From Mesonia profundi (GTDB taxonomy: Bacteria > Bacteroidota > Bacteroidia > Flavobacteriales > Flavobacteriaceae), in assembly GCF_031085155.1 (NCBI RefSeq), contig NZ_JAVHUL010000008.1, positions 1 to 64,000 on the forward strand: DNA of 64,000 nucleotides, in the 5' to 3' direction. The notes beneath the pieces were generated by a model. It was not told where the DNA came from. It did no database searches and saw nothing but the letters and a program-made list of their open reading frames with translations. Of the stretch, positions 26,980 through 34,682 are shown one piece after another. Position numbers and translations under genes: made by a program. Every line of letters begins with the position of its first letter. Within the stretch, counting starts at the first letter, position 1.

Positions 26980-28089
26980 TTGGAGCTATCCATAATTATC
27001 CTGAATTACAAGGTACCCTATCACCTTATGTTGTGCTTAGATAGTGTACAAAAAGCTATTGCAAAACTAGATGCTGAAGTAATTGTAGTAGATAATAATT
27101 CGCAAGATGAAAGCGCTGCGATGGTGAGCGAACACTTTCCAGAAGTGAAACTAATCGAAAATCCAGTGAACTCTGGCTTTAGTAAAGGAAACAATCTAGG
27201 CGTTGCCCAAGCTAAAGGCAAATACATTTGTTTATTGAATCCAGATACCGTAGTTGGCGAGCAATGTTTTAAAAACTTTTTAACGTATGCTAGACTTAAC
27301 AAGGATCTAGGTGCGATGGGACCTCGATTAATTGATGGTTTAGGGGAATTTTTACCAGAAAGTAAACGAAATGTTCCTGTTCCGATTATTGCTTTAAAAA
27401 AGATTATCGGAATAAAAAAGAGTTATTATTCATCGGTACATTTTGCTAAACACGGGGCGATAGAGGTTTTGGTGGGTGCTTTTATGATGATGCGTAAAGA
27501 TAGATACTTAGAAGTAGGTGGCTTAGATGAAGATTACTTTATGTACGGCGAGGATATAGATTTGAGTTATAAATTTTTAAAAGCAGGTTATCAAAACTAT
27601 TATTTAGGAACCGAGCGGGTGTTGCATTTTAAGGGAGAGAGTTCTCCCAAAGATGAGGTGTATAGAGAACGTTTTTTTGGTGCGATGCACATTTTTTATC
27701 AAAAACATTTTAAAAATTCTCTAGCTTGGTTGGTAAAGCCTACGCTTAGTTTGGCGGGTTTTCTTTACGGAATTAAACCAGATTCAAAAGAAAAAAAGTC
27801 TACGATTAAACAAGTTTTATTGATAGGAGCAACCCCCGGTTTACAACGTGAAATGGGAAAGAAATTTGATATACCCATTCATGCCGCCGATAAAAAACTA
27901 GTCATGAAAAAGGCTTTTGGGCACAGTTTATTTGTGTTAAATGCAGAAAAATTGACTTACGAAGAAATTCTATATTTGATGAACACGCAAAAGAATAAAT
28001 ACAATAATTTTAGAATTAAACCCACGGGATTTTCGTTTGTATTGGGTAGCGATTCGAGTACGACACAGGGTCAAATGATAAAATTTTAA
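26980..28089 (+). CDS. Family 2 glycosyltransferase
   Basis: A 369-residue GT-A enzyme with TTG start, coupled to recR. The family core shows SIIILNYKVPYHLMLCLDS, VIVVDNNSQDES, the metal-site region LLNPDTVVG and a late acceptor region GGLDEDYFMYGEDIDLSYK (rhamnosyltransferase-like ED motif). An additional 90-residue C-terminal segment after KPDSKEKKST does not look like GT2 sequence and ends in GSDSSTTQGQM. It probably builds a surface polysaccharide or LPS core, but no polysaccharide cluster is adjacent. Donor and acceptor are unknown. Confidence 0.88.
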   Translation: MELSIIILNYKVPYHLMLCLDSVQKAIAKLDAEVIVVDNNSQDESAAMVSEHFPEVKLIENPVNSGFSKGNNLGVAQAKGKYICLLNPDTVVGEQCFKNFLTYARLNKDLGAMGPRLIDGLGEFLPESKRNVPVPIIALKKIIGIKKSYYSSVHFAKHGAIEVLVGAFMMMRKDRYLEVGGLDEDYFMYGEDIDLSYKFLKAGYQNYYLGTERVLHFKGESSPKDEVYRERFFGAMHIFYQKHFKNSLAWLVKPTLSLAGFLYGIKPDSKEKKSTIKQVLLIGATPGLQREMGKKFDIPIHAADKKLVMKKAFGHSLFVLNAEKLTYEEILYLMNTQKNKYNNFRIKPTGFSFVLGSDSSTTQGQMIKF

Positions 28090-28165
28090 AAAATGACTAT
28101 TCAAGTAGACTAATTTTGAGTAAATTCGCAACCAAATTAAAAAAATACACTTTTAGGTTATAGAT

Positions 28166-29476
28166 ATGGCAAAATTTGAATTAAAACTTCCCAAAATGGG
28201 GGAGAGCGTAGCAGAAGCAACCATTACCAATTGGCTAAAAGAAGTTGGTGATACCATCGAAGAAGATGAAGCGGTTTTAGAAATTGCTACCGACAAAGTG
28301 GATAGTGAAGTGCCTAGTGAAGTAGAAGGAACCCTAGTTGAAATGCTATTTGGTCCAGATGATGTGGTGAAAGTAGGACAAACTATCGCTATTATAGAAA
28401 CCGATGGCGATGCGCCAGCAGCTGCTCCAACAACTTCTAGCGAAGATAAAGAGCCGGCAAGCATTCAAGATGCAGAAAATAGAGTAACCCAAGCCAGAGA
28501 AGCAGTAGTTTCTCAAGGTTTTTCATCTAGCGATCGTTTTTATTCTCCTTTAGTGAAGAGTATTGCAAAAGAAGAAAACATTGGTTTAGAGGAGTTAGAG
28601 TCTATTCAAGGAACAGGAAAAGAAGCTCGAGTTACTAAAAAAGACATCTTAGACTTTGTTGAGAATAGAGGTAAAACTCAAACTGCAAGTCAGCCCGTTG
28701 CGGCAAATAAAGCTTCCGCGGAAGCAAAACCAGCTCAACCTGCTGCTGCACCCGTGAGTGTGAATGGAGAAGATGAGGTCATAGAAATGACTAGAATGGG
28801 GAAAATGATTTCTCATCATATGGTGAATAGTGTTCAAACTTCGGCTCACGTTCAATCTTTTATTGAGGTGGATGTAACCAAAATTTGGAACTGGAGAAAG
28901 AGAGTGAAAGATGAATTCCAAAGAAAAGAAGGCGAGAAAATTACGTTTACGCCTATCTTTATGGAAGCGGTGGCAAAAGCCATTAAAGATTTCCCTATGA
29001 TCAATATCGCGTTAGACGGAGATAAGATTATTAAGAGAAAAAATATTAACCTTGGGATGGCTGCAGCTTTACCAAACGGGGATTTAATTGTTCCTGTAAT
29101 TAAAAATGCAGATCGTCTTAACCTCGTAGGAATGTCTAAAGCGGTAAATGATTTGGCAGGTCGTGCGAGAAACGGTAAATTAAAACCAGACGATACGCAA
29201 GGCGGAACTTATACGGTAACTAACGTGGGAACCTTTGGAAGTATTATGGGAACCCCAATTATCAATCAGCCTCAAGTTGCAATTTTAGCACTAGGAGCAA
29301 TTCGTAAAGTCCCTGCAGTGGTAGAAACACCAGACGGAGACTTTATAGGAATTAGGTATAAAATGTTCTTATCACACAGTTACGATCACCGTGTAGTAAA
29401 CGGGGCTCTTGGAGGACAATTTGTGCAACGCGTGGCGCAATATCTAGAATCTTTTGACGATTCAAGAACGGTTTAA
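28166..29476 (+). CDS. 2-oxoacid dehydrogenase E2 (dihydrolipoamide acyltransferase)
   Basis: A 436-residue E2 subunit. There is one lipoyl domain with K44 in EIATDKVDSEVP, an Ala/Pro-rich linker, an E1/E3-binding domain (FYSPLVKSIAKEENIGL) and the acyltransferase core to the end. The catalytic motif usually HxxxDG reads HRVVNG (SYDHRVVNGALGG), with Asn for Asp. It could serve a branched-chain oxoacid, pyruvate or 2-oxoglutarate complex; E1 and E3 are not in the window. The gene contains a GCTTCCGCGGAAGC palindrome at 28712-28725. Confidence 0.9.
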   Translation: MAKFELKLPKMGESVAEATITNWLKEVGDTIEEDEAVLEIATDKVDSEVPSEVEGTLVEMLFGPDDVVKVGQTIAIIETDGDAPAAAPTTSSEDKEPASIQDAENRVTQAREAVVSQGFSSSDRFYSPLVKSIAKEENIGLEELESIQGTGKEARVTKKDILDFVENRGKTQTASQPVAANKASAEAKPAQPAAAPVSVNGEDEVIEMTRMGKMISHHMVNSVQTSAHVQSFIEVDVTKIWNWRKRVKDEFQRKEGEKITFTPIFMEAVAKAIKDFPMINIALDGDKIIKRKNINLGMAAALPNGDLIVPVIKNADRLNLVGMSKAVNDLAGRARNGKLKPDDTQGGTYTVTNVGTFGSIMGTPIINQPQVAILALGAIRKVPAVVETPDGDFIGIRYKMFLSHSYDHRVVNGALGGQFVQRVAQYLESFDDSRTV

Positions 29477-29498
29477 TCCGTAAAGGATAATTTAAAAG

Positions 29499-29527
29499 AA
29501 AGTCCGGACTAAGTTTCGGACTTTTTT
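29499..29527 (+). terminator. Terminator after the E2 gene
   Basis: AAAGTCCG pairs with CGGACTTT and is followed by a T run. Confidence 0.85.
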
Positions 29528-29549
29528 TATAAAATAATTCGGTATATAG

Positions 29550-29557
29550 TATCTTTG
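29550..29557 (+). promoter_or_regulatory. Promoter -7 element for exonuclease operon
   Basis: TATCTTTG ends 14 bases before the exonuclease ATG. It probably drives the run of five to six genes that follows, up to cinA. Confidence 0.55.
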
Positions 29558-29571
29558 CAAAAATCTTCTAC

Positions 29572-30348
29572 ATGAAATTAAATTTAACCAAACCTATTTG
29601 TTTCTTCGATTTAGAAACTACAGGAACCAATATTGCGAAAGACAGAATCGTAGAAATAGCTATACTTAAAGTTTTTCCTAACGGAAATAAAGAGAGTTAT
29701 ACTTGGCGTGTGAATCCTGAAATGCCTATTCCTGCTGAAGTCACAAAAATTCACGGCATAAGCTACGATGATATTAAAGAGGAGCCTACCTTTAAAGATC
29801 TTTCTAAAAAGATTTATGAAATGATTAAGGGTTGTGATTTAGGAGGGTATAATAGCAACCGTTTTGATATTCCGCTTTTAGCGGAAGAATTTTTACGAGC
29901 AGAAATAGATTTTGATATTAAAAGTGCTTTGGCGGTAGACGTGCAAACCATTTTTCATAAAAAAGAAAAACGAACTTTAGAAGCGGCTTATAAATTCTAT
30001 TGCGATAAAGACTTAACGAATGCGCATTCCGCAGAAGCAGATACCAATGCTACTTTTGAAGTTTTAGAGTCGCAATTAGACCGATACCCAGATTTGGAAA
30101 ACGATATGAAGTGGCTGGCAGAATTTAGCGCTCATAAAAAATTTGTAGACTTTGCAGGTTTTATCGCTTACAATAAAAAGGGAGAAGAAGTGTTTTCTTT
30201 TGGTAAGCATCGTGGAAAATTAGTGGAAGATGTTTTTGAAAAGGAACCTGGTTATTACGGTTGGATTCAAAATGCAGACTTTCCTTTGTACACTAAAAAA
30301 GTACTGACAGTGATTAAGCTTAAAAAACTATCAGATAAATTGAACTAG
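29572..30348 (+). CDS. DnaQ-family 3'-5' exonuclease with ExoX-like C-terminal domain
   Basis: A 258-residue DEDDh exonuclease. Exo I is FDLETTGTN, Exo II GYNSNRFDIPLL and Exo III HSAEADTNATFEVL, so all four acidic residues and the histidine are present. Residues about 190-240 (EVFSFGKHRGKLVEDVFEK and YYGWIQNADFP) form a small domain resembling the DUF3820/ExoX-like C-terminal module. The same module stands alone at 53646-53885. It probably acts in DNA repair or proofreading. FAH begins six bases downstream. Confidence 0.9.
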   Translation: MKLNLTKPICFFDLETTGTNIAKDRIVEIAILKVFPNGNKESYTWRVNPEMPIPAEVTKIHGISYDDIKEEPTFKDLSKKIYEMIKGCDLGGYNSNRFDIPLLAEEFLRAEIDFDIKSALAVDVQTIFHKKEKRTLEAAYKFYCDKDLTNAHSAEADTNATFEVLESQLDRYPDLENDMKWLAEFSAHKKFVDFAGFIAYNKKGEEVFSFGKHRGKLVEDVFEKEPGYYGWIQNADFPLYTKKVLTVIKLKKLSDKLN

Positions 30349-30354
30349 TGCTTT

Positions 30355-30969
30355 ATGAAGATCATTTGCATTGGAAGAAATTATGCGGAGCATATTGAGG
30401 AATTAGAGAATGAAAGACCCACAGAGCCTGTCATCTTTCTAAAACCTGATACCGCCGTTCTTTTAAAAAAGCAACCTTTCTTTATTCCAGATTTTTCTCA
30501 AGACGTTCACTATGAAGTAGAGCTTTTGGTGAAAATCAGTAAAGTAGGGAAATATATTCAGCCCAAATTTGCTCATAAGTACTATGATGAAATAGGCCTA
30601 GGAATAGATTTTACGGCGAGAGATTTGCAATCTCAATTAAAAGAAAAGGGTCTGCCTTGGGAAAAAGCGAAAGCTTTTGATGGGGCTGCGGTAATTGGAG
30701 AAAAGTGGTTTCCTAAGGATCAATTTCAGAATCTTCAGAACCTAAATTTTTCCTTAGAAAAGAACGGAGAAGTCGTTCAAAAAGGAAATACCAAGCACAT
30801 GCTCTATCAAATTGATGAAATAATCGGATATGTGTCAGAATTCTTCACTTTAAAAATTGGAGATGTTATTTTTACCGGTACTCCAAAAGGAGTTGGCAGC
30901 GTAAAAACCAATGATGTTTTAAATGGGTTCATTGAAAAGGAGTCTGTTTTTCAAATTAAGATAAAGTAA
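30355..30969 (+). CDS. Fumarylacetoacetate hydrolase family protein
   Basis: A 204-residue FAH-domain protein (IICIGRNYAEHIEEL, PVIFLKPDTA, metal-binding VHYEVELLVKI, TGTPKGVGSV). Short FAH proteins often hydrolyse acylpyruvates or decarboxylate oxaloacetate. The E-x-E metal site is visible. It is the second gene of a tight operon; its stop codon overlaps the next ATG as TAATG. The exact substrate is uncertain. Confidence 0.9.
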   Translation: MKIICIGRNYAEHIEELENERPTEPVIFLKPDTAVLLKKQPFFIPDFSQDVHYEVELLVKISKVGKYIQPKFAHKYYDEIGLGIDFTARDLQSQLKEKGLPWEKAKAFDGAAVIGEKWFPKDQFQNLQNLNFSLEKNGEVVQKGNTKHMLYQIDEIIGYVSEFFTLKIGDVIFTGTPKGVGSVKTNDVLNGFIEKESVFQIKIK

Positions 30970-31310
30970 TGAAAATATACGATTTACAGCAAGTTAATGA
31001 AATGGCTGGCGGTGATGAAGAATTTGTAAAGGAAATTGTAAAAGCCTTTCTAGAAGAACTTCCGCCAGATGTAGCGCTTTTGAGAGAGGCTGTGGAGAAC
31101 AATAACCCAGAATTGGCTTATAGTTTTGCACATAAAATGAAACCTAACCTGCAAATATTTGGGTTAGAGTTGTCAGAAAATATCAAGAATTTAGAATCAT
31201 GGTCTAAAGAAGCTAGAGACCGAGAAGAGATTTTAGAAGATGTAGTTTACATAGAAGAAAGAGTTTTCTTAGCTTGCGAAGCCTTTAAAAAAGACTTTAA
31301 TATTTCATGA
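30969..31310 (+). CDS. Hpt domain phosphotransfer protein
   Basis: A 113-residue all-helical protein with the histidine phosphotransfer motif [12 protein letters not shown] (H55, K57). It would carry a phosphoryl group between a hybrid kinase and a response regulator, but no such partners are in the window. It overlaps FAH upstream (TAATG) and cinA downstream (ATGA), so all three are translated together. The orphan location in a metabolic operon is unusual. Confidence 0.87.
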   Translation: MKIYDLQQVNEMAGGDEEFVKEIVKAFLEELPPDVALLREAVENNNPELAYSFAHKMKPNLQIFGLELSENIKNLESWSKEARDREEILEDVVYIEERVFLACEAFKKDFNIS

Positions 31311-32551
31311 TTGCAGAAATAATAACCATTGGAGACGAAATTTTAATAGGTCAGATTGTTGATACGAATTCTGCCTATATAGCCAAGAAACTAAATCATA
31401 TAGGAGTAGATGTAGGTCAGATTACTTCTATTCAAGACACCTCAGAGCACATTAAGTTAAGCCTATCTTTAGCTGCTAAGAGAGCAAATATTATAATTAT
31501 TACGGGAGGTTTGGGGCCAACCAATGATGATTTAACCAAGAAGACCTTATGTGACTATTTTAAGGATACTTACGTGGTTAATGAGAGTGTTCTCGCTCAT
31601 GTAGAAGAATTATTCAAGGAACACATCAGTACGCCTATCTCCCAATTAAATAGAGATCAAGCCTTAATTCCGTCTAAAGCTATCGCGCTCAACAATCAGT
31701 ATGGGACAGCACCAGGAATGTGGTTTGATGAGAACGGAGTGGTGTATATTTCTTTACCAGGAGTTCCTTATGAGATGAAAGCATTGATAGAGGATGAGGT
31801 GTTACCAAGACTTCAGCAACGATTTGAAAGACCTCATATTTTACATAAAACCGTTTTAACTTATGGCGTGGGGGAGAGTGCGATCGCAGAAAAAATCGAG
31901 GCCTGGGAGAATGCGCTGCCTTCGCATATTAAATTGGCTTACTTGCCTAGTTTAGGACGAGTGAGACTGCGATTAAGCGCTAGAGGAAAGGAAAAACAGT
32001 TTTTACAAGACAGTATTGATTCAGAAATAGAAAAGCTTCAAGACCTCATAGGGGATATCATGAAGGGTTTTGAAGAAGAGGCTACTTTAGAAGAACAAAT
32101 CGCTCAAGCCTTTGTGCATCATCAAAAAACCTTGGTAACGGCAGAGAGTTGTACGGGAGGAGAAATAGCCTCGAGATTCACAGCGATTCCTGGAGCTTCT
32201 AAATACTTTATAGGAAGTATAGTCACTTATGCTACCAGTAGTAAAAATGATGTATTAGGTATTCCAGAAACGCTTATTGAAGAGCATAGTGTGGTGAGTG
32301 AAGATATCACGCTGCAAATGGCTATAAGAGCAAGGAAAATGTTTAAGGCAGATATGGCAATCGCAACCACAGGAAATGCGGGGCCTACAAAAGGGGATAG
32401 TGAAGCAGAAATAGGAACGGTGTATATTGCACTAGTAAGCGAAACGGAAGAGAAGGTATACCATTTTAACTTCGGGAATCTACGAGAAAAAGTGATTGAA
32501 AAAGCGGTAATAAAGGCGCAAGAAATCCTTTTAGATTATTTTTCTAAATAA
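31307..32551 (+). CDS. cinA: CinA-family nicotinamide-nucleotide amidohydrolase/ADP-ribose pyrophosphatase
   Basis: A 414-residue two-domain protein. The N-terminal molybdopterin-binding-like domain ([35 protein letters not shown]) is the COG1058 part. The C-terminal PncC domain ([38 protein letters not shown]) removes the amide from nicotinamide mononucleotide. Together they recycle NMN and damaged pyridine nucleotides. It closes the FAH-Hpt-CinA operon. Confidence 0.95.
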   Translation: MIAEIITIGDEILIGQIVDTNSAYIAKKLNHIGVDVGQITSIQDTSEHIKLSLSLAAKRANIIIITGGLGPTNDDLTKKTLCDYFKDTYVVNESVLAHVEELFKEHISTPISQLNRDQALIPSKAIALNNQYGTAPGMWFDENGVVYISLPGVPYEMKALIEDEVLPRLQQRFERPHILHKTVLTYGVGESAIAEKIEAWENALPSHIKLAYLPSLGRVRLRLSARGKEKQFLQDSIDSEIEKLQDLIGDIMKGFEEEATLEEQIAQAFVHHQKTLVTAESCTGGEIASRFTAIPGASKYFIGSIVTYATSSKNDVLGIPETLIEEHSVVSEDITLQMAIRARKMFKADMAIATTGNAGPTKGDSEAEIGTVYIALVSETEEKVYHFNFGNLREKVIEKAVIKAQEILLDYFSK

Positions 32552-32643
32552 TCTTTATTTTTTCTGTAGATATTGTTGGAGATTAGATTAAAATGCCTTT
32601 AATTTGCAATCTGTTTTGAAATAACGAGAAAAGATTAGAAAAA

Positions 32644-32883
32644 ATGTCAAGAGTTTGTGAACTTACGGGTAAGAAAGCGATGGTTGGAAACAATGTTTCC
32701 CACGCTATGAATAAAACTAAGCGTAAATTTAACGCCAATTTAGTTAAAAAACGTTTTTATATACCAGAAGAGGATAAGTGGGTAACTTTAAAAGTATCGA
32801 CTTCCGCATTAAAAAACATTAATAAAAAAGGAATCTCTGCTGTGATCAAAGAAGCAAGAGAAAAAGGATTCTTAAAAAAGTAA
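32644..32883 (+). CDS. rpmB: 50S ribosomal protein bL28
   Basis: A 79-residue protein matching bL28 (MSRVCELTGKKAMVGNNVSH, NKTKRKFNANL). Only one cysteine is present, so it is the zinc-free type. It opens the rpmB-rpmG-DUF4295 cluster. Confidence 0.98.
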   Translation: MSRVCELTGKKAMVGNNVSHAMNKTKRKFNANLVKKRFYIPEEDKWVTLKVSTSALKNINKKGISAVIKEAREKGFLKK

Positions 32884-32907
32884 TCTCACCTTTAATATCT
32901 TAGAGCA

Positions 32908-33090
32908 ATGGCAAAAAGAGGAAATAGAGTTCAAGTAATATTAGAATGCACAGAGCATAAGACATCTGGTAAACCAGGTACGTCTAGATATATTACCACA
33001 AAAAATAAAAAGAATACACCGGATAGAATGGAGTTAAAGAAATTTAACCCAATTCTTAATAAAATGACGGTTCATAAAGAGATAAAGTAA
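32908..33090 (+). CDS. rpmG: 50S ribosomal protein bL33
   Basis: A 60-residue protein matching bL33 ([40 protein letters not shown]). It lacks the two CxxC pairs of the zinc form. It sits between rpmB and the DUF4295 gene, six bases before the latter. Confidence 0.98.
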   Translation: MAKRGNRVQVILECTEHKTSGKPGTSRYITTKNKKNTPDRMELKKFNPILNKMTVHKEIK

Positions 33091-33096
33091 TAAGTT

Positions 33097-33249
33097 ATGG
33101 CAAAGAAATCGGTAGCATCGTTACAGACAGGATCAAAGAGGCTAAGTAAAGCGATTAAAATGGTGAAATCTCCAAAATCTGGAGCATACACTTTTGAAGA
33201 AGCTATTATGGCACCAGAAGAAGTAAAGGATTATTTCGATAAGAAATAA
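33097..33249 (+). CDS. DUF4295 small basic protein (likely ribosomal bL38)
   Basis: A 50-residue ORF starting MAKKSVASLQTGSKRLSKAI and ending APEEVKDYFDKK. It follows rpmG by six bases and has a lysine-rich first half and an acidic second half. It is the DUF4295 family, which I know only from Bacteroidota. From memory, a Bacteroidota-specific ribosomal protein named bL38 was found in the Flavobacterium johnsoniae ribosome, and I think it is this family. Location in a ribosomal-protein cluster supports that, but the identity is from recall. Confidence 0.85.
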   Translation: MAKKSVASLQTGSKRLSKAIKMVKSPKSGAYTFEEAIMAPEEVKDYFDKK

Positions 33250-33268
33250 CTACTTATAGAAAATAAGC

Positions 33269-33302
33269 AAGCCGTTTCGATTCTTCGAGACGGCTTTTTT
33301 GT
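33269..33302 (+). terminator. Terminator after the rpmB-rpmG-DUF4295 cluster
   Basis: AAGCCGTTTCGA pairs with TTCGAGACGGCTT with one mismatch and is followed by T residues. Confidence 0.87.
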
Positions 33303-33309
33303 TTTTGTG

Positions 33310-33317
33310 TATATTTG
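33310..33317 (+). promoter_or_regulatory. Promoter -7 element for ftsY
   Basis: TATATTTG fits TAnnTTTG and is followed by about 140 bases before the ftsY ATG. That leader contains a complete family A two-hairpin element. Confidence 0.5.
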
Positions 33318-33332
33318 CAGAACAATTAATTT

Positions 33333-33443
33333 GGGCGTTTCCTTCATATTTCCAGAAAAACTGGAAATATGGAGGCCGGGCTATCGGCAGTCGCTTCCCG
33401 ATTCTTATCGGGAGAGCTCCAACAATGCCTCTATCCCTAACGC
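33333..33443 (+). repeat. Two-hairpin dispersed element, family A copy 4
   Basis: Starts GGGCGTTTCC and ends CTATCCCTAACGC. Hairpin one pairs CATATTTCCAG with CTGGAAATATG around AAAAA; hairpin two pairs TCCCGAT with ATCGGGA around TCTT. Between them is CCGGGCTATCGGCAGTCGC. It lies between the probable ftsY promoter and the ftsY start codon, so it would be transcribed in the leader. Confidence 0.85.
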
Positions 33444-33458
33444 ACACAAGTATAGCGT

Positions 33459-34418
33459 ATGAGTTTTTTTAAAAAAATTTTTTCAAAAGAAAAAAAAGAA
33501 ACCTTAGATAAAGGTTTAGAGAAGTCAAAGGAGAACTTCTTTGGTAAATTAAGTAAAGCCGTTGCCGGAAAATCTAAGGTAGACGATGAGGTTTTAGATG
33601 ACCTAGAGGAGGTATTGGTAGCGAGTGATGTTGGGGTAAAAACGACCATTAAAATTATTGATCGTATTGAAGCGCGCGTAGCTAAAGATAAATACCTGGG
33701 TACCTCAGAGCTGGATGTTATCTTAAGAGAAGAAATCGCTGGTTTACTGAGTGAGTCTGGTTCTGGAGAGCAAGAAGAATTAACTATTGCTTCCAAGAAA
33801 CCATACGTTATTATGGTGGTAGGAGTTAATGGCGTAGGAAAAACAACTACTATTGGAAAGTTAGCGCATCAGTTTAAATCTCAAGGAAAGAAAGTGGTTT
33901 TAGGTGCCGGCGATACCTTTCGAGCTGCGGCTATAGATCAGCTTCAAATTTGGGCAGATCGGGTAGATGTTCCTATCATAAAACAAAAAATGGGAAGTGA
34001 TCCTGCTTCTGTAGCTTTTGATACCGTACAAAGCGGTGTAAAGATGGATGCCGATGTGGTGATTATCGATACCGCCGGAAGACTTCATAATAAAGTTAAT
34101 TTAATGAATGAGCTTTCTAAAATAAAGCGTGTGATGCAGAAGGTAATTCCAGATGCCCCCCATGAAGTTTTATTGGTATTAGATGGTTCTACAGGACAAA
34201 ACGCTTTTGAACAAGCTAAACAATTTACAGCGGCGACCGAGGTAACTTCTTTGGCGGTCACTAAATTAGATGGTACGGCAAAAGGCGGCGTGGTAATTGG
34301 AATTAGCGACCAGTTTAAAATTCCTGTCAAATACATTGGCGTAGGAGAAGGAATTGAAGATTTACAAATTTTCAATAAAATAGAGTTTGTCGATTCTTTC
34401 TTTAAGAAAACAATCTAA
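33459..34418 (+). CDS. ftsY: Signal recognition particle receptor FtsY
   Basis: A 319-residue SRP GTPase. The N-terminal part is short and charged (KKIFSKEKKETLDKGLEKSK), then the NG domain: GVNGVGKTTTIGKLA (G1), DTFRAAAIDQL, DTAGRLHNK (G3), TKLDGTAKGG (G4) and GVGEGIEDL (G5). It receives SRP-ribosome complexes at the membrane. The A domain is short compared with E. coli. A family A repeat occupies most of its leader. Confidence 0.97.
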   Translation: MSFFKKIFSKEKKETLDKGLEKSKENFFGKLSKAVAGKSKVDDEVLDDLEEVLVASDVGVKTTIKIIDRIEARVAKDKYLGTSELDVILREEIAGLLSESGSGEQEELTIASKKPYVIMVVGVNGVGKTTTIGKLAHQFKSQGKKVVLGAGDTFRAAAIDQLQIWADRVDVPIIKQKMGSDPASVAFDTVQSGVKMDADVVIIDTAGRLHNKVNLMNELSKIKRVMQKVIPDAPHEVLLVLDGSTGQNAFEQAKQFTAATEVTSLAVTKLDGTAKGGVVIGISDQFKIPVKYIGVGEGIEDLQIFNKIEFVDSFFKKTI

Positions 34419-34434
34419 AAACGAATTAAAAACA

Positions 34435-34474
34435 AAAGCCGTTTCAAGACCTTATATTTTGAAGCGGTTTTTTT
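34435..34474 (+). terminator. Terminator after ftsY
   Basis: An imperfect stem of AAGCCGTTTCAA with TTGAAGCGGTTT is followed by T residues. Confidence 0.75.
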
Positions 34475-34655
34475 GTTTGCATCGTGTCAAAATCATAGAG
34501 CCTTTAATAATACCATTTTAAATACCTAATGTCGCATTAAGAAATTGAACTACTTTATGTTTATTTTTTACTAAAAATCAAACATAAAAGAAACGATTTA
34601 ATTGCGACATGATCTGTTTAATTTGGTATAGACCTATAAAGTCTTAAAAGCTTCG

Positions 34656-34663
34656 TATCTTTG
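34656..34663 (+). promoter_or_regulatory. Promoter -7 element for rimO
   Basis: TATCTTTG ends 19 bases before the rimO ATG. Confidence 0.6.
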
Positions 34664-34682
34664 CACACATTTTTAAAAGGCT

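Noticed and set aside
639-33443. Family A repeats as a CRISPR array
   Set aside because: Copies are far apart, differ in stem sequence, have no regular spacers and no cas genes are in the window.
33250-33447. Minus-strand ORF of 65 codons between DUF4295 and ftsY
   Set aside because: It covers the terminator and the family A element. Its product (MCVRDRGIVGALPIRI...) is a translation of repeat sequence, also seen as fragments in other copies.
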